From the NCBI RefSeq assembly GCF_013328345.1, contig NZ_JABULX010000020.1:1-64000 (forward strand): 64,000 bases of DNA. The letters run 5' to 3'. Source of the DNA: Marinifaba aquimaris. Its GTDB lineage: Bacteria > Pseudomonadota > Gammaproteobacteria > Enterobacterales > Alteromonadaceae. Positions 46,037 to 56,433 of this stretch are shown piece after piece (the stretch's first letter is position 1; each line of letters begins with the position of its first letter). The position numbers and the translations under genes are program-made. Below the pieces are notes generated by a model. That model saw nothing but the letters and a program-made list of their open reading frames with translations, did not search any database and was not told the DNA's origin.

Positions 46037-48775
46037 TTAAATCTGCTTTAATAGCTTATCAAATTCAGCTTTTTGCTCATTAGTAGGCTTATCAAAAGCT
46101 TCAACTACAGCAACCGCTTCATTTTTTCGATTAAGTTCTAATAGAGATTTTACTTTATTAACACTAATTGAAAAATTATTAGGCGCAATCGCCAATGCTT
46201 TATCATAAGCTTTCAAGCCTTGCTCTACTTTGCCATTAGCCAACAGTGCTTTAGCATATGTATCCAGTAGGTATGGATTTTTTGCATTCAACTCAGTTGC
46301 CTTGACGGCATAATCTAAAGCTTGCTTAGCGTCGCCATCTTCTAGGTTAATTGAAGCTAAATTATTGTAAGCGACAAAGTGACGAGAGCTCATTTTAATT
46401 AATTCTTGATAGAGCTTTTTAGCAACATCAGTGTTGCCTTGTCTGTAATTTGCATCAGCTAGAAGCGAATTAATCTGAACCGAGCTCTGATCTTTTTGAT
46501 AATAAGTATCTAGTACTTCTATCGCTTGTAGCTCGATTCCTTGACGAATAGAGAGTTTGGCATAGTTGATGGTATTTACTTTTGTTGGCGCAATTTCATA
46601 TGCCTTAGAGAACGAAAGCATGGCAGATGTTGGGTTATCATCATTTGAATGAATCATCCCCATCGTTCTGTGATATAAATCACTGTTTAATAAAGCAGAT
46701 TGCTTGTTCAAGAATGCAACGTCATCTTTAAAAGCCTCCTCACCTATCATTGCCTGGAAATAAGTGCGATGAAGTCTCAAACCTACATTTTGCGGGAACG
46801 TTCTCAAGGTGCGATTAACTTGCGCTAACGCCTCATTAAATTGGCCTGTTAGTTGATAAAGGACTAATAGATCTTTAGTGGCAGCTAAGTTTCTACTGTA
46901 TTTAGTCAGATACGTTTCAAGTAAATCTATCGCTTTTTGATAATCTCCATTGCGATAGTAAAGTGCAGACAAGCTGTATTGGATGTGATCAGGTGCATTG
47001 TCCGCCTGACTTAGCTTTTCCATTACCGAAATAGCTTTAGCTTTTTCTCCATGAGCAAGATAAAAAGTACTCAATGCTTGTTGATGAGGAACTGAGTTAC
47101 TAAATTTTTCTTCAGTTAAAATAGCAAATACTTGGTCTTTATAGCGCTTATCTTGAGCTGATATATCTACAACATGGCTAAGAGCAGTCTTTTGAGCAGG
47201 ACTTATTTTTAACGCTTCAGTGAATAGTTTAAAAGCTGCATCAAAATTAGACTTTTTAAATTCGACCAGGGCAATTTTTAATTTTGCTGATAAATTATCA
47301 GGCTCAGACTCTAATACTTTAGCACTCAACTCTTTAGCTTTTTCTAACTTATCCTGACGCATCATGATAGAAGCTTCGAGTAAAAGGCCTTTAACCAATT
47401 TATCTCCGCTTTGCCATTTATTAGCAATACCTAGAGCAGCATTAAAATCAGATTTAGCTAGGTAACTTGCAGCAAGAATTTCTTCCGCGGCACTAAAGTC
47501 TGCATCTTGCTCGAGTAGTTTCTCTAGCGAAGCGATGCCCGCTTCACCCTCATTCATTTTTAGTTGAATAACGGCTTGCTTAAATAAGTCAGCACTACTG
47601 TTTTGAGAAAGTAACTGTGCACTATCAAATAGTGCCTTTGCTTTGTCAGTCTCACCTGAAGCTAACATCTGATTACTAGCATCAAGTAGGAAAGATGAAT
47701 CAAGTTGACCGGCTTCACTCAAGCGATTAATACTCACCATGGCCTCATCTTCATAGCCTAGGCGCATTTGTAAATCGATTAAGATATTATTGATAACATG
47801 ATCCGGTTTGATAACCGTATGTACATTCATTAAGTGTTTATACGCTTGTTCAAAGTTACTGACTTTGTAACTACTAATACCCGCTGTAATTCGGTTTAAG
47901 TGAGAGTCTAAGCCGCTGTGAATTGCTTTTTCTGAGAAGCGTTTTGCATCTTCAAACTCAGATTTTCTAAATAACACCTGTGCGTATAACTGATTAACCA
48001 AAGCATTATTGGGGTTTGTCTTCACTAAACTATCGATAAGGGGCTCAGCTTGAGAAAAGTCTTGGTCTTTAACCAAACTTGAAGCTAAGTACATTGTAAA
48101 GGGCACATACTTTGGATAGCTATCTCTAAGAACGGTATATGCCTCAATGGCTAATGATTGCTTTTCTGGTAGAACACCTAACTGACCTTTAAGTAATAAA
48201 GCGTCGATATTATTAGGGTTATCAGACAACACGGTTAACACACGTTTTTCAGCTTCAGCGAACTCTGTTTTTTCAATTGCTAGGTAAGCTTGTGAAAGCA
48301 AAGAGTATTCATCTGGCATCGTTTCAGATAACTTAGTAAAGCGGTCAATAGCCTCTTGTAGACGAAACTCTTTTAAATCAATCACTGCAGAATAATACTG
48401 AGCAAGACGATTTTCAGGATGAATTTCTTGTAACTGAATTAATGCACTGTAATTTTGCGCTAAATAGTGAGAACGAACTAAATAATCGATAACGGTTTGA
48501 TCGTTTGGTGAAAGGTTATAAGCAGCTTTAAACTCTTTTTCGGCTCTTGCCATAAAGCCTTGCTCATAATATAGCTTGGCCAGTAAAGTTCTAGCTTCAA
48601 AGTCGCGATTGTTTTTTCTGATCGCATTTTTGAGTTCAATTTCAGCAGCTTTAATTTCATTCCCCGCTAAATGATTTTTAGCGGCTGATAAATGCTCTTC
48701 GAAACTTTTTTCTCCGCAAGCTAAAATACTACTCAGCAAAGTAGCTGCAATCAGAGATTTACCGTATTTGTTCAT
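46037..48775 (-). CDS. prsT: PEP-CTERM system TPR-repeat lipoprotein PrsT
   Basis: 912 residues. Signal peptide with lipobox SILAC (Cys20), then tetratricopeptide repeats over almost the whole length. This is the architecture and length of PrsT (TIGR02917), which accompanies exosortase systems. Repeats near the end (HFVAYNNLASINLEDGDAKQALDYAVKATELN, NPYLLDTYAKALLANGKVEQGLKAYDKALAIAPNN) are regular. Its precise role is unknown; it is probably an envelope scaffold for handling PEP-CTERM proteins. Single gene convergent with the three PEP-CTERM genes. No exosortase, PrsK or PrsR is next to it. Confidence 0.92.
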   Translation of the reverse strand: MNKYGKSLIAATLLSSILACGEKSFEEHLSAAKNHLAGNEIKAAEIELKNAIRKNNRDFEARTLLAKLYYEQGFMARAEKEFKAAYNLSPNDQTVIDYLVRSHYLAQNYSALIQLQEIHPENRLAQYYSAVIDLKEFRLQEAIDRFTKLSETMPDEYSLLSQAYLAIEKTEFAEAEKRVLTVLSDNPNNIDALLLKGQLGVLPEKQSLAIEAYTVLRDSYPKYVPFTMYLASSLVKDQDFSQAEPLIDSLVKTNPNNALVNQLYAQVLFRKSEFEDAKRFSEKAIHSGLDSHLNRITAGISSYKVSNFEQAYKHLMNVHTVIKPDHVINNILIDLQMRLGYEDEAMVSINRLSEAGQLDSSFLLDASNQMLASGETDKAKALFDSAQLLSQNSSADLFKQAVIQLKMNEGEAGIASLEKLLEQDADFSAAEEILAASYLAKSDFNAALGIANKWQSGDKLVKGLLLEASIMMRQDKLEKAKELSAKVLESEPDNLSAKLKIALVEFKKSNFDAAFKLFTEALKISPAQKTALSHVVDISAQDKRYKDQVFAILTEEKFSNSVPHQQALSTFYLAHGEKAKAISVMEKLSQADNAPDHIQYSLSALYYRNGDYQKAIDLLETYLTKYSRNLAATKDLLVLYQLTGQFNEALAQVNRTLRTFPQNVGLRLHRTYFQAMIGEEAFKDDVAFLNKQSALLNSDLYHRTMGMIHSNDDNPTSAMLSFSKAYEIAPTKVNTINYAKLSIRQGIELQAIEVLDTYYQKDQSSVQINSLLADANYRQGNTDVAKKLYQELIKMSSRHFVAYNNLASINLEDGDAKQALDYAVKATELNAKNPYLLDTYAKALLANGKVEQGLKAYDKALAIAPNNFSISVNKVKSLLELNRKNEAVAVVEAFDKPTNEQKAEFDKLLKQI

Positions 48776-48851
48776 TTTTCATTCCCTTTAAAACTGAGCG
48801 AATATCAGTAAAACATTCGCTACAAATAGTGCTTATATAGTTGTTATTAAA

Positions 48852-49301
48852 TTAGCAATCTGCAATAAAATCGTTTAACCAGTTAGCTGAATACTCAACC
48901 GGTTCCATCGTTTCACAGGCATCAATTTCAAGCTTCTCTTGTAATGACGTTGCCATCAGTTCTTTCATCAGCGCATCAAACTGCTTACCAGCCCCACAAA
49001 AGCTATCATGATAACTCGAATCGCCCATTGCGATAATACCATACTTCAACTGGCTTAAATTTGGAAACTCATCCTTCAACGCTTGGTACGTATCCACTAA
49101 GTTAGGTGGAACATCTCCTTGACCAGTAGTTGATGTAATTATAAGCCAAGCATCTGCGTTAAAATCCTTGACAGACGCTAACCCCGCGTCATTGAAAAGC
49201 TCGCATTCAAGGCCTTTATTCGATAATTCACTGATAGCATGTTCAGCTAATTCTTCAGCTGCTCCGTAGACAGAGCCTACCAACACGGCAATTTTACTCA
49301 T
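48852..49301 (-). CDS. yqcA: YqcA-type flavodoxin (MioC-like)
   Basis: 149 residues. Small FMN-binding electron carrier: phosphate loop VGSVYGAAEELAEHA, the second flavin loop TSTTGQGDVPPN, and the MGDSSYHDSFCGAGK segment. It lies 9 bp after truC in the order yqcC-truC-yqcA, the same as in E. coli, so YqcA is preferred over MioC. Substrate partner unknown. Confidence 0.9.
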   Translation of the reverse strand: MSKIAVLVGSVYGAAEELAEHAISELSNKGLECELFNDAGLASVKDFNADAWLIITSTTGQGDVPPNLVDTYQALKDEFPNLSQLKYGIIAMGDSSYHDSFCGAGKQFDALMKELMATSLQEKLEIDACETMEPVEYSANWLNDFIADC

Positions 49302-49310
49302 GAGTGTCTC

Positions 49311-50054
49311 TTATAAATTATTTAATATTTCAGGATTAAAACCCGCTATTTCTAACATGGTTTTATAGCTTTTATCAAAGTTAGCTTTAAATGATAGCAA
49401 CGCCCCCGTTCTCGGGTGAGGAATTTCCATTTTCAGGGCGTGTAAAGCCAACCTGCAGGTGTCGTCAGTATTTTTGAAATAACGATTGTACTTATTATCA
49501 CCATAGTTAACATCGTACATAATTGGATGACGTAAGTGAGCTAAGTGTCTTCTAATTTGATGCTTGCGGCCATGCTTAGGTTCTAGGTGGACCAAACTAA
49601 ACCGAGACTCTGGATAGCGGTTAATCTCAACGTCGATTGTTGCAGTTGCTATTCGCTCAAACGCCGTCACCGCATCTTTGGGTTCAGGTACTTTGCTAGC
49701 ATCTTTATCTGCAATTTTATCGAGCTGTTCAGTTAACGGGTAATCAATCACCCCAGATTGCGGCATAAATCCGCGGCAAAGGGCAATATAGTGCTTTTGT
49801 ACTTTGTGCTCTGCAATCGCCTGAGACATGGTACGAGCGTTTTCGCTCGATAACCCCATAACAAGTACACCTGAAGTGGGCCTATCCAACCTGTGAATTG
49901 GATAGACGTATTGACCAATTTGGTCTCTGACTTTTTGCAGTGCAAATTCGGTTTCATGCCTATCAATCATCGACCTGTGCACTAAAAGGCCAGAAGGTTT
50001 ATTTACCGCGACTAAATCTTCGTCTTGGTAAATAATTTCTAAAGGTTCAGACAC
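49311..50054 (-). CDS. truC: tRNA pseudouridine(65) synthase TruC
   Basis: 247 residues. Makes pseudouridine 65 in some tRNAs. Family signature HRLDRPTSGVLVMGLSS contains the catalytic Asp. Other motifs: VNKPSGLLVHRS, the EPKHGRKHQIRRHLAHLRHPI segment and the LHALKMEIPHP end. It lies 2 bp after yqcC and 9 bp before yqcA, a conserved operon. Confidence 0.95.
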   Translation of the reverse strand: MSEPLEIIYQDEDLVAVNKPSGLLVHRSMIDRHETEFALQKVRDQIGQYVYPIHRLDRPTSGVLVMGLSSENARTMSQAIAEHKVQKHYIALCRGFMPQSGVIDYPLTEQLDKIADKDASKVPEPKDAVTAFERIATATIDVEINRYPESRFSLVHLEPKHGRKHQIRRHLAHLRHPIMYDVNYGDNKYNRYFKNTDDTCRLALHALKMEIPHPRTGALLSFKANFDKSYKTMLEIAGFNPEILNNL

Positions 50055-50056
50055 GA

Positions 50057-50398
50057 CTAATTAGCTTTATCCACATTGACAAATAGCTTGTCTAAATCGT
50101 CAAGTACTTCCAATAAAGGTGCTTTTTCTTCTAAGCTGCCTTTATACGCTTCCTCAGCCATTGGGACTATACTCATCTCTACCGGTAATTCGACGTTTTC
50201 TTCAATACAAAAACGAAGTTTGGCGATAAAAATCCATTGAAGCCACTGCTCGTAGCTCATCGTATCAACACAAAATGGTGCTTCACTCATAAACGCTTTG
50301 GGTTCAGGTGGGCTATCTTGCCATAAGCCAATTTCTTTCATGACTTGTTCAAGTTTATCGAGCAATTTAGCAAGTATTTCTGGTGAAAGTTTCTGCAT
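50057..50398 (-). CDS. yqcC: YqcC family protein
   Basis: 113 residues, soluble and acidic. Family features: FCVDTMSYEQWLQWIFIAKLRFCIE and SIVPMAEEAYKG. Function unknown, but the family is constantly linked to truC. First gene of the operon. Divergent from DUF3549 by about 100 bp. Confidence 0.93.
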   Translation of the reverse strand: MQKLSPEILAKLLDKLEQVMKEIGLWQDSPPEPKAFMSEAPFCVDTMSYEQWLQWIFIAKLRFCIEENVELPVEMSIVPMAEEAYKGSLEEKAPLLEVLDDLDKLFVNVDKAN

Positions 50399-50496
50399 AA
50401 CGGATTTCTTCTTATTGTTCTACAAAATAACTGCCCCACTATACCTGATTTATAGATATAATCACGCTTAACTCGAAGCAAGAATTAAACTTAAAG

Positions 50497-51585
50497 ATGT
50501 CTCAACCAGAACACATTAATACTATTTATGAAATGTTGGCTATCAGCGACTGCGAATACAAAGTATTTGATATTGGTCGCCGAGTACAGGAAATTGACAA
50601 CCAGAGTTTTGAACAGTTTGAACAAGCACAACTGGCTTACCCTTATCCTATCCAACAGAGTGCCCGCTTTGCATTAATTTATTGGACTAAAGAGAACAAA
50701 CACAACCCATTTATTTGGTTTTTAAATCTTGCGCTGGATGAAGAGGGCTTATTAAATTTAGGCACTCGTAATCACTTTTTATCAATTATCACCGAAGCAT
50801 TAGGCCAGCAATTTGCTCAAGTTGATGAAAATGGTGAGCAACAAAGCTTGCCTGACAATCCGTATATCAAAGCACCAGATGAGAAAAAACTGGCGATTTT
50901 AAACGCTAAGCTAAAACGCTTCTTTGTTCAGCCGATGAGTAAAGCGTATCAAGATTGTGTGCAATTTTTCGAACAACCTAACGACCAAGATTGGCGCCAA
51001 TTGACAGTGCAAGGCTTAGCTGATTTTTGTGCCCAGCTCGATAACCCATCTAACAGACAAAAGCTCGAAGCTTGTTATTTCGATTTGCCTCATCAATTAC
51101 AATCAGAACTGGCAGCTATTATCGAACACAACTCCATTTCACGCGCATTAATGCGTAGATTAGTAAAAAAAGCGGCAACTATTTTAGCAACACCTAGAGA
51201 CATTGATGATGTCGATGCTTTTAACAGACAATCAACAGAACTTATTACTTGCCTTCGAACACTTTCTAGCTGCGCAGCAGACAGTGAAGTAAGAGATTTT
51301 ATCAGCGCGTTATTTAAGCATGAATTTGGCTTATCACCTGATGTGCTTTCAGTCTTAACAGCACGCTTGTGGTTAGCCTTTGATGATGAAGATATGTTGC
51401 TTTTATTGTTAGAGCATATTGCTAGCCATCCACAACATTATGTGTTTAATGCTTTATTTGCGGATATTGTCGCAATACCTTGTTTAAGAACACGTGTTTT
51501 CCCATTACTAAGAGATGCGAACAAGTTGCCTAAAACCCGTATCGCATTAACAAAAATGGTACAGGCTGATCATGCAACTCACTGA
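50497..51585 (+). CDS. DUF3549 family protein
   Basis: 362 residues, soluble, helical. The N-terminus INTIYEMLAISDCEYKVFDIGRRVQEID and IWFLNLALDEEGLLNLGTRNHFL are family segments. Function unknown; the gene is found next to yqcC-truC and DUF3301 in marine gammaproteobacteria. Its end overlaps the DUF3301 gene by 14 bp, implying translational coupling. Confidence 0.9.
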   Translation: MSQPEHINTIYEMLAISDCEYKVFDIGRRVQEIDNQSFEQFEQAQLAYPYPIQQSARFALIYWTKENKHNPFIWFLNLALDEEGLLNLGTRNHFLSIITEALGQQFAQVDENGEQQSLPDNPYIKAPDEKKLAILNAKLKRFFVQPMSKAYQDCVQFFEQPNDQDWRQLTVQGLADFCAQLDNPSNRQKLEACYFDLPHQLQSELAAIIEHNSISRALMRRLVKKAATILATPRDIDDVDAFNRQSTELITCLRTLSSCAADSEVRDFISALFKHEFGLSPDVLSVLTARLWLAFDDEDMLLLLLEHIASHPQHYVFNALFADIVAIPCLRTRVFPLLRDANKLPKTRIALTKMVQADHATH

Positions 51586-51877
51586 TATTCTAACGTTTGC
51601 AATTGTATTAGCTGTAGTAGCACAATTTTGGCGTTTAAGGCAGCAAGCTGAAATTGCAGTAGCTTCAGCTAAACACTATTGTAAACAAAACCAAGTTCAA
51701 TACATCGCATGTGCGCGAATCAAAACCCAACTTAAGTTCTTCGGAAAGAGCTTACTTTATTGGCAAAGTACTTACCTATTTGAATTCAGTGGTAATGGAG
51801 AGGATAAAGTCAAAGGCGAGTTGGTGTTAGAAAACAGCCGAGTCATTTCAATTGAAGCAGAGGCTTACCGAATCTAG
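51572..51877 (+). CDS. DUF3301 family protein
   Basis: 101 residues; one N-terminal helix (ILTFAIVLAVVAQFWRLR), then a small soluble domain (CKQNQVQYIACARIKTQLKFF). Function unknown. Its start overlaps the end of DUF3549 by 14 bp; the two genes always travel together. Confidence 0.9.
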   Translation: MQLTDILTFAIVLAVVAQFWRLRQQAEIAVASAKHYCKQNQVQYIACARIKTQLKFFGKSLLYWQSTYLFEFSGNGEDKVKGELVLENSRVISIEAEAYRI

Positions 51878-51895
51878 GTAAGCCTCTGATAAAAG

Positions 51896-54223
51896 TTAAA
51901 CTAAATGTTTAGCAAAGCGGTTAACCACTGATTCTGGTGCTTCATTACTCTGCCAAATGGCAAACACAGCGTCGATGAAGGCATTCTTCTGCTTATCTTC
52001 AAGTGCCATGTTATGAACCCAAGACGGCACAAGAGTTGATTTATTAGCAGCCTCGCTAAATGCTTTGTGCGTTGATTTACCATAGCCATCAAATTGACTA
52101 ACATCACAATCCAAGCGTGAAGGTAAACTGCCCTTTTGCTTGTTATAAGCAGCTTGCCCATCTTTACTCATGAGTATTTCAGCGAGGGCTGATTGAGCTT
52201 TGATACGATCACCTTCTTGCTGTTTAAACATCAAGAAAGTATCCGCAGCATAACTAAATTCGTTATTTTGGTTAGGTAGTGGCCAGTAATAGTAATCTTT
52301 ATCGATTTGCATACCACCAGCATCCAATTCACCTTTAGCCCAGTCCCCCATAATCTGAATCGCCGCTTTGCGATTAACAATATCGGCACTGACAAGCGTA
52401 AAATCACGGCCAACTGTATCAACAGAGCAATAGTCTTTTAACCGTTTGAAAATCTTCAGTACTTTAATCATTTCACTGCTAGTCAAAGCACTTCTATCGA
52501 GCTGACTAAAGGCTTTTTGATACCATGTTGCTCCGCCAACAGCTAATGCTACTGATTCAAATACAGTGGCAATCTGCCAAGGCTCTTCACTATGAGCGAT
52601 AGGTGTGATGCCTCTATCCATTAAGGCATCACATAATTTAAAGAAATCGTCCCATGTATTAGGTGCAGCATTAAAGCCTACTAATTTAACTAGATCGGCA
52701 TTTATCCAACAAATATTGCATCGTGCCACACTGACAATCGCTGCGCTTAACTTTCCATCAACCGTGGCCATTTCAGCAAGTTGCTTAGGTAGTGCTTTTT
52801 TCCAAGCTTGCTTTTGTGCTAATTGAGATAAATCTGCCAGTACATTTTTACCTGCCCAGTTTCTCACTTTAATACCAGCAATAGCCGCTGCAGTGGGTGC
52901 TTGCTTTGCTCTAATTGCCCTATTCGTCTCAGCAATAATGTCATTGCAGGCTTTAGCATCATACCAATGATGCCCCTTGGCAATGAGCTTAGCTTTGATT
53001 TCAGCAATTGCCCTCGCATCACCACCAGAGGTCCAACCGTGAAGTACATTAATATCAGATAACGGTAAGTCTTGAGTAATTTCTTTTAACCGAGCCGTTC
53101 TTACCTGAACGGTTTGAATTTCACGAATGTTTAATTCAAGCGCTTTGCGATTCGCAAGACTCATCACATCTAGCTTCTCAGAAGACTTAGCAATCCCTTC
53201 ACTGGCTTGCATTTGATGGCTTGTTGCATCGGCAATAGCTGAAACTAAACCAACAACTGTGTGCATCTTCTCGCCAACAGCAAGCATTTTTTCCCGCGCT
53301 AACTGGGCTTGTTCAGCACCAGATACGACTTCGTGATGGGTTTGGTCAAGCGATGAAACCGCCTTATGCGTTTGTGTGGTAACTAAATTAATCAGTTCAC
53401 TAATTTCTAATGTGGCATCCGTTGTACGAGATGCCAAACTTCTCACCTCATCTGCAACCACTGAAAAGCCACGGCCTTGCTCACCTGCACGGGCAGCCTC
53501 AATTGCAGCATTTAGTGCGAGTAAATTAGTTTGATCGGCAATCGACTTAACCTCAGTGGCAATATGTGCAATTTTTTCGGTTGTTTTTTCTAACCCGGAC
53601 ATAGTTGCTGCCAACTCAGACATATTTTCAGCCGTGGTATTAATTTCTTGTGAAGCTTTTTGCACCACATCCGCACTTGATATCGATATCTGATGCGCTT
53701 CTTCCACCTGCTGATTTACGTTCGCGGCATCTTCTGCAACCTGATGAATTTGAGTAGTGATCTCTTTTATAGAGCGTACCGTGTTCGAGGTATGCTTATT
53801 TTGCTCATCAGCATCTCTGATTAACTGGGCTGTCATTTGCTCCAGTTCTTTTTCTTCATTACATTGAGATTCTATTTCTCGCTGTACTCTGCGCAAAGAG
53901 CCTAAAACATTATCCATCAGCTTATTAAAGCCACTGGAAAAAGATGAATCATTCGGCAAACGAGTATACAAGTCGATTTGATTTTCAGAAGATACTGCAG
54001 ATGTACTGACACCTGGTTGAGTCAGCTTTTGAATAATAAAAAATGTTGAAGCTGTGGCTAAAGAGGCTATCACAGAAAAGAAAAAGAAATACCAGCCACT
54101 GGTGATCATATCTGTAGATAAATAAATGATTAAAAAGAAAATAAATGAAATTACAAAACTACCCAACGCTAATTGAATAAACATGGTAGGTACTGCTGGT
54201 GAGGACGTTTGATTAGATGACAT
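51896..54223 (-). CDS. Methyl-accepting chemotaxis signalling domain fused to a C-terminal ABC-type solute-binding domain
   Basis: 775 residues. Two close N-terminal helices (about 15-35 and 44-64) with a very short loop between them, hence no periplasmic sensor. A complete receptor signalling domain follows (about 110-375) with the hairpin tip [34 protein letters not shown]. Then comes a full carbohydrate-type binding protein (about 390-775): [71 protein letters not shown] and [10 protein letters not shown]. No signal peptide precedes it, so with two helices it should be cytoplasmic. It may sense an internal sugar or metabolite and signal to CheA. Normal receptors have the ligand domain outside; this order is unusual. 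Confidence 0.9.
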   Translation of the reverse strand: MSSNQTSSPAVPTMFIQLALGSFVISFIFFLIIYLSTDMITSGWYFFFFSVIASLATASTFFIIQKLTQPGVSTSAVSSENQIDLYTRLPNDSSFSSGFNKLMDNVLGSLRRVQREIESQCNEEKELEQMTAQLIRDADEQNKHTSNTVRSIKEITTQIHQVAEDAANVNQQVEEAHQISISSADVVQKASQEINTTAENMSELAATMSGLEKTTEKIAHIATEVKSIADQTNLLALNAAIEAARAGEQGRGFSVVADEVRSLASRTTDATLEISELINLVTTQTHKAVSSLDQTHHEVVSGAEQAQLAREKMLAVGEKMHTVVGLVSAIADATSHQMQASEGIAKSSEKLDVMSLANRKALELNIREIQTVQVRTARLKEITQDLPLSDINVLHGWTSGGDARAIAEIKAKLIAKGHHWYDAKACNDIIAETNRAIRAKQAPTAAAIAGIKVRNWAGKNVLADLSQLAQKQAWKKALPKQLAEMATVDGKLSAAIVSVARCNICWINADLVKLVGFNAAPNTWDDFFKLCDALMDRGITPIAHSEEPWQIATVFESVALAVGGATWYQKAFSQLDRSALTSSEMIKVLKIFKRLKDYCSVDTVGRDFTLVSADIVNRKAAIQIMGDWAKGELDAGGMQIDKDYYYWPLPNQNNEFSYAADTFLMFKQQEGDRIKAQSALAEILMSKDGQAAYNKQKGSLPSRLDCDVSQFDGYGKSTHKAFSEAANKSTLVPSWVHNMALEDKQKNAFIDAVFAIWQSNEAPESVVNRFAKHLV

Positions 54224-54292
54224 ATACCGCCTGTTATTTTTATCACATATAGAGATATAAGATAGGCAAAAAACCTTTGCTATACAAATAAA

Positions 54293-54324
54293 AAAGCCCT
54301 GATAAATTGATTTATCAGGGCTTT
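54293..54324 (-). terminator. Terminator of the subtilisin gene
   Basis: Perfect 15-bp arms AAAGCCCTGATAAAT and complement with a two-base loop. On the minus strand it is followed by a run of T. It ends the protease transcript. Confidence 0.95.
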
Positions 54325-54348
54325 CACTACAACAGTATTATAAAAATA

Positions 54349-56433
54349 TTACTGACAAGTTTTTACTTCTGTCCATACTGACCAACGACCTGAGTTTTCA
54401 GCAGGGCTTTGGTTACGTGTCCACCAGTTTGCCTCATAAACTTTACCGTTTTGCTGAGCTTGGTCACCTTTTAGGTATGTACTGCTTGCAGACCATGCCG
54501 CAACAGCACCGCAATCACCGCCACCAGTGTTACCAGCAGATACCGTTACTTGCATTGATTTACTTGATGTTAGACCTTCAGCATCTTCAACAACTAGTGT
54601 CACGTTGTAGCTACCATCAGCAGCATAAGTGTGTGAAGGGTTAGCAGAAATTGAGCTTGCACCGTCACCGAAGTTCCAGCTGTAAGCGACTACACCTTTG
54701 TCATCTGACGCATTTTGGTTGAAGCTAACTGTTAAATCACTTGCTGTGTAGCTGAAATCAGAAACAGGTGCCTGGTTAGTGTCACCACCACCGTTGTCAC
54801 CGCCTGTGCATTCAGAAACGCGTTTCCAAACATTTGAGAATACATCAGGTTGTGCGCCTGTTGACCACCAAATCGCCTCAAACTTGTAGTTTTTGTAAGA
54901 TACTAGATCACCAAAACCGTAAGAAGTAGATACAGACCAAGGCTCTAAACCGTCACAGCCTTTAGGCGGTTCAATTACATCTGTTGAAATCACAACTTGC
55001 TGGCTAGATGTGTTCGCTAAACCTTCAGCATCTTTAACCGTTAAGCTAACTGTGTAAGTACCGTCTTGCGAATAAGTGTGGCTTGGGTTTGCACTAGAAG
55101 ATGAAGCACCATCACCAAACGACCATGCATGACTTGCTACACCTTTATCATCAGTTGAACTGTCACTGAACGATACTGACTTACCATTCACTTGATAGCT
55201 GAATTTAGCTACAGGTGCTATGTTACCCGTTGTACCACAGCTGCTGTTTTCTAAATAATCGTACGCAGCTTTTGCTTGTACGATACCGTAGCCGTATGAA
55301 TTATCGCGACCAGGCGTGCCTTTATCTTTAGCAGTGCTGTTTAGTGCATCACGAATTTGTTGGTTAGAACATTCTGGAAAGTTACCCCAAACTAATGCCG
55401 CAACACCTGAAACATGTGGTGTTGCCATTGACGTACCTGAAATTGATTTATAACCATTGTTATTCCAAGTTGAGTTAACACCTACACCTGGTGCTGCAAT
55501 TTCAACGTACTGGTTATACTGTGAGAAGCTCGCTTTATTTTCACTTGAATCAACTGCCGCTACCGACATAACGATGTCATAAGATGCAGGGTAAGAAATA
55601 CTTGAGTTACCGTCGTTACCCGCAGCAGCGATTGATAAAACACCAGCATTATGTGCATTTTGGAAAGCGTTGCGTTCAGTTGTTGATGAACCACCACCAC
55701 CTAAACTCATACTGATAACGTTACTGCCAGCTTGAACACAGCGGTTAACCGCATCTGCTAAATCTGAACCATAAGCCCAAGTACCTTGGTCATTGAATAC
55801 TTTTACAATGTGTAGGCCTAAGTTACCAGAGCGGTTAACACCAACAACACCTTGGCCATTACCACCGATTGCAGCAATGGTACCTGCTACGTGCGTACCG
55901 TGACTGTTACCATCTTCGTACCAATTACCCGCACCAGCCATTGCGTAACCCGTTACGCCTGATGAATATAAATCTGGGTGGTCTAGTTTATAACCCGAGT
56001 CAACAATACAAACTTTGCGATTTGCACTACCTGCATCAGGCACCTGAAGCGCTTGTACCATGTTGATCCCGTAAGGCGTCGATTCAGCGTATAAATAACG
56101 CTTTGGATCCACTTCAATGTATTCTACGTTTTCGTTTTGACTTAATTCTGCGTGTTGAGCTGGCGTTAGTTCTACTGCCATTGCATTAACTTGTGGTAGT
56201 GCTCTTGCCACTTCTAAGTTTGCTGCATCAGCCGTTTGTTGAAGCATAAACGATTTTGCTTCAAGTAAGTTCATGCCATCTTGTTGTAATTGAAATTGTG
56301 AAACGTTTGAATCTTTCATTTTAACAATATAACGCGTTGTCTCCTCTTGAGCCCATGCGCTATTTGTGATGCCAGCAATAGCCAATGCTAAAATATTCAG
56401 CTTGGCAATTTTTGATTTAGTGATTGTAGACAT
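54349..56433 (-). CDS. Secreted subtilisin-like (S8) protease with PKD and chitin-binding modules
   Basis: 694 residues. Signal peptide (ILALAIAGITNSAWAQ), inhibitor I9 propeptide (about 35-110), and an S8 domain with catalytic Asp (CIVDSGYKLDHPD), His (NSHGTHVAG) and Ser (SGTSMATPHVSG). Then a PKD domain (APVAKFSYQVNGKSVSFSDSS), a CBM5/12-like module (FEAIWWSTGAQPD), a second PKD, and a C-terminal CBM5/12-like module (YEANWWTRNQSPAENSG). The chitin-binding modules resemble those of the LPMO at 27958-29571, so both probably act on chitin-containing particles. Own terminator; own promoter region of about 440 bp. Confidence 0.95.
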   Translation of the reverse strand: MSTITKSKIAKLNILALAIAGITNSAWAQEETTRYIVKMKDSNVSQFQLQQDGMNLLEAKSFMLQQTADAANLEVARALPQVNAMAVELTPAQHAELSQNENVEYIEVDPKRYLYAESTPYGINMVQALQVPDAGSANRKVCIVDSGYKLDHPDLYSSGVTGYAMAGAGNWYEDGNSHGTHVAGTIAAIGGNGQGVVGVNRSGNLGLHIVKVFNDQGTWAYGSDLADAVNRCVQAGSNVISMSLGGGGSSTTERNAFQNAHNAGVLSIAAAGNDGNSSISYPASYDIVMSVAAVDSSENKASFSQYNQYVEIAAPGVGVNSTWNNNGYKSISGTSMATPHVSGVAALVWGNFPECSNQQIRDALNSTAKDKGTPGRDNSYGYGIVQAKAAYDYLENSSCGTTGNIAPVAKFSYQVNGKSVSFSDSSTDDKGVASHAWSFGDGASSSSANPSHTYSQDGTYTVSLTVKDAEGLANTSSQQVVISTDVIEPPKGCDGLEPWSVSTSYGFGDLVSYKNYKFEAIWWSTGAQPDVFSNVWKRVSECTGGDNGGGDTNQAPVSDFSYTASDLTVSFNQNASDDKGVVAYSWNFGDGASSISANPSHTYAADGSYNVTLVVEDAEGLTSSKSMQVTVSAGNTGGGDCGAVAAWSASSTYLKGDQAQQNGKVYEANWWTRNQSPAENSGRWSVWTEVKTCQ

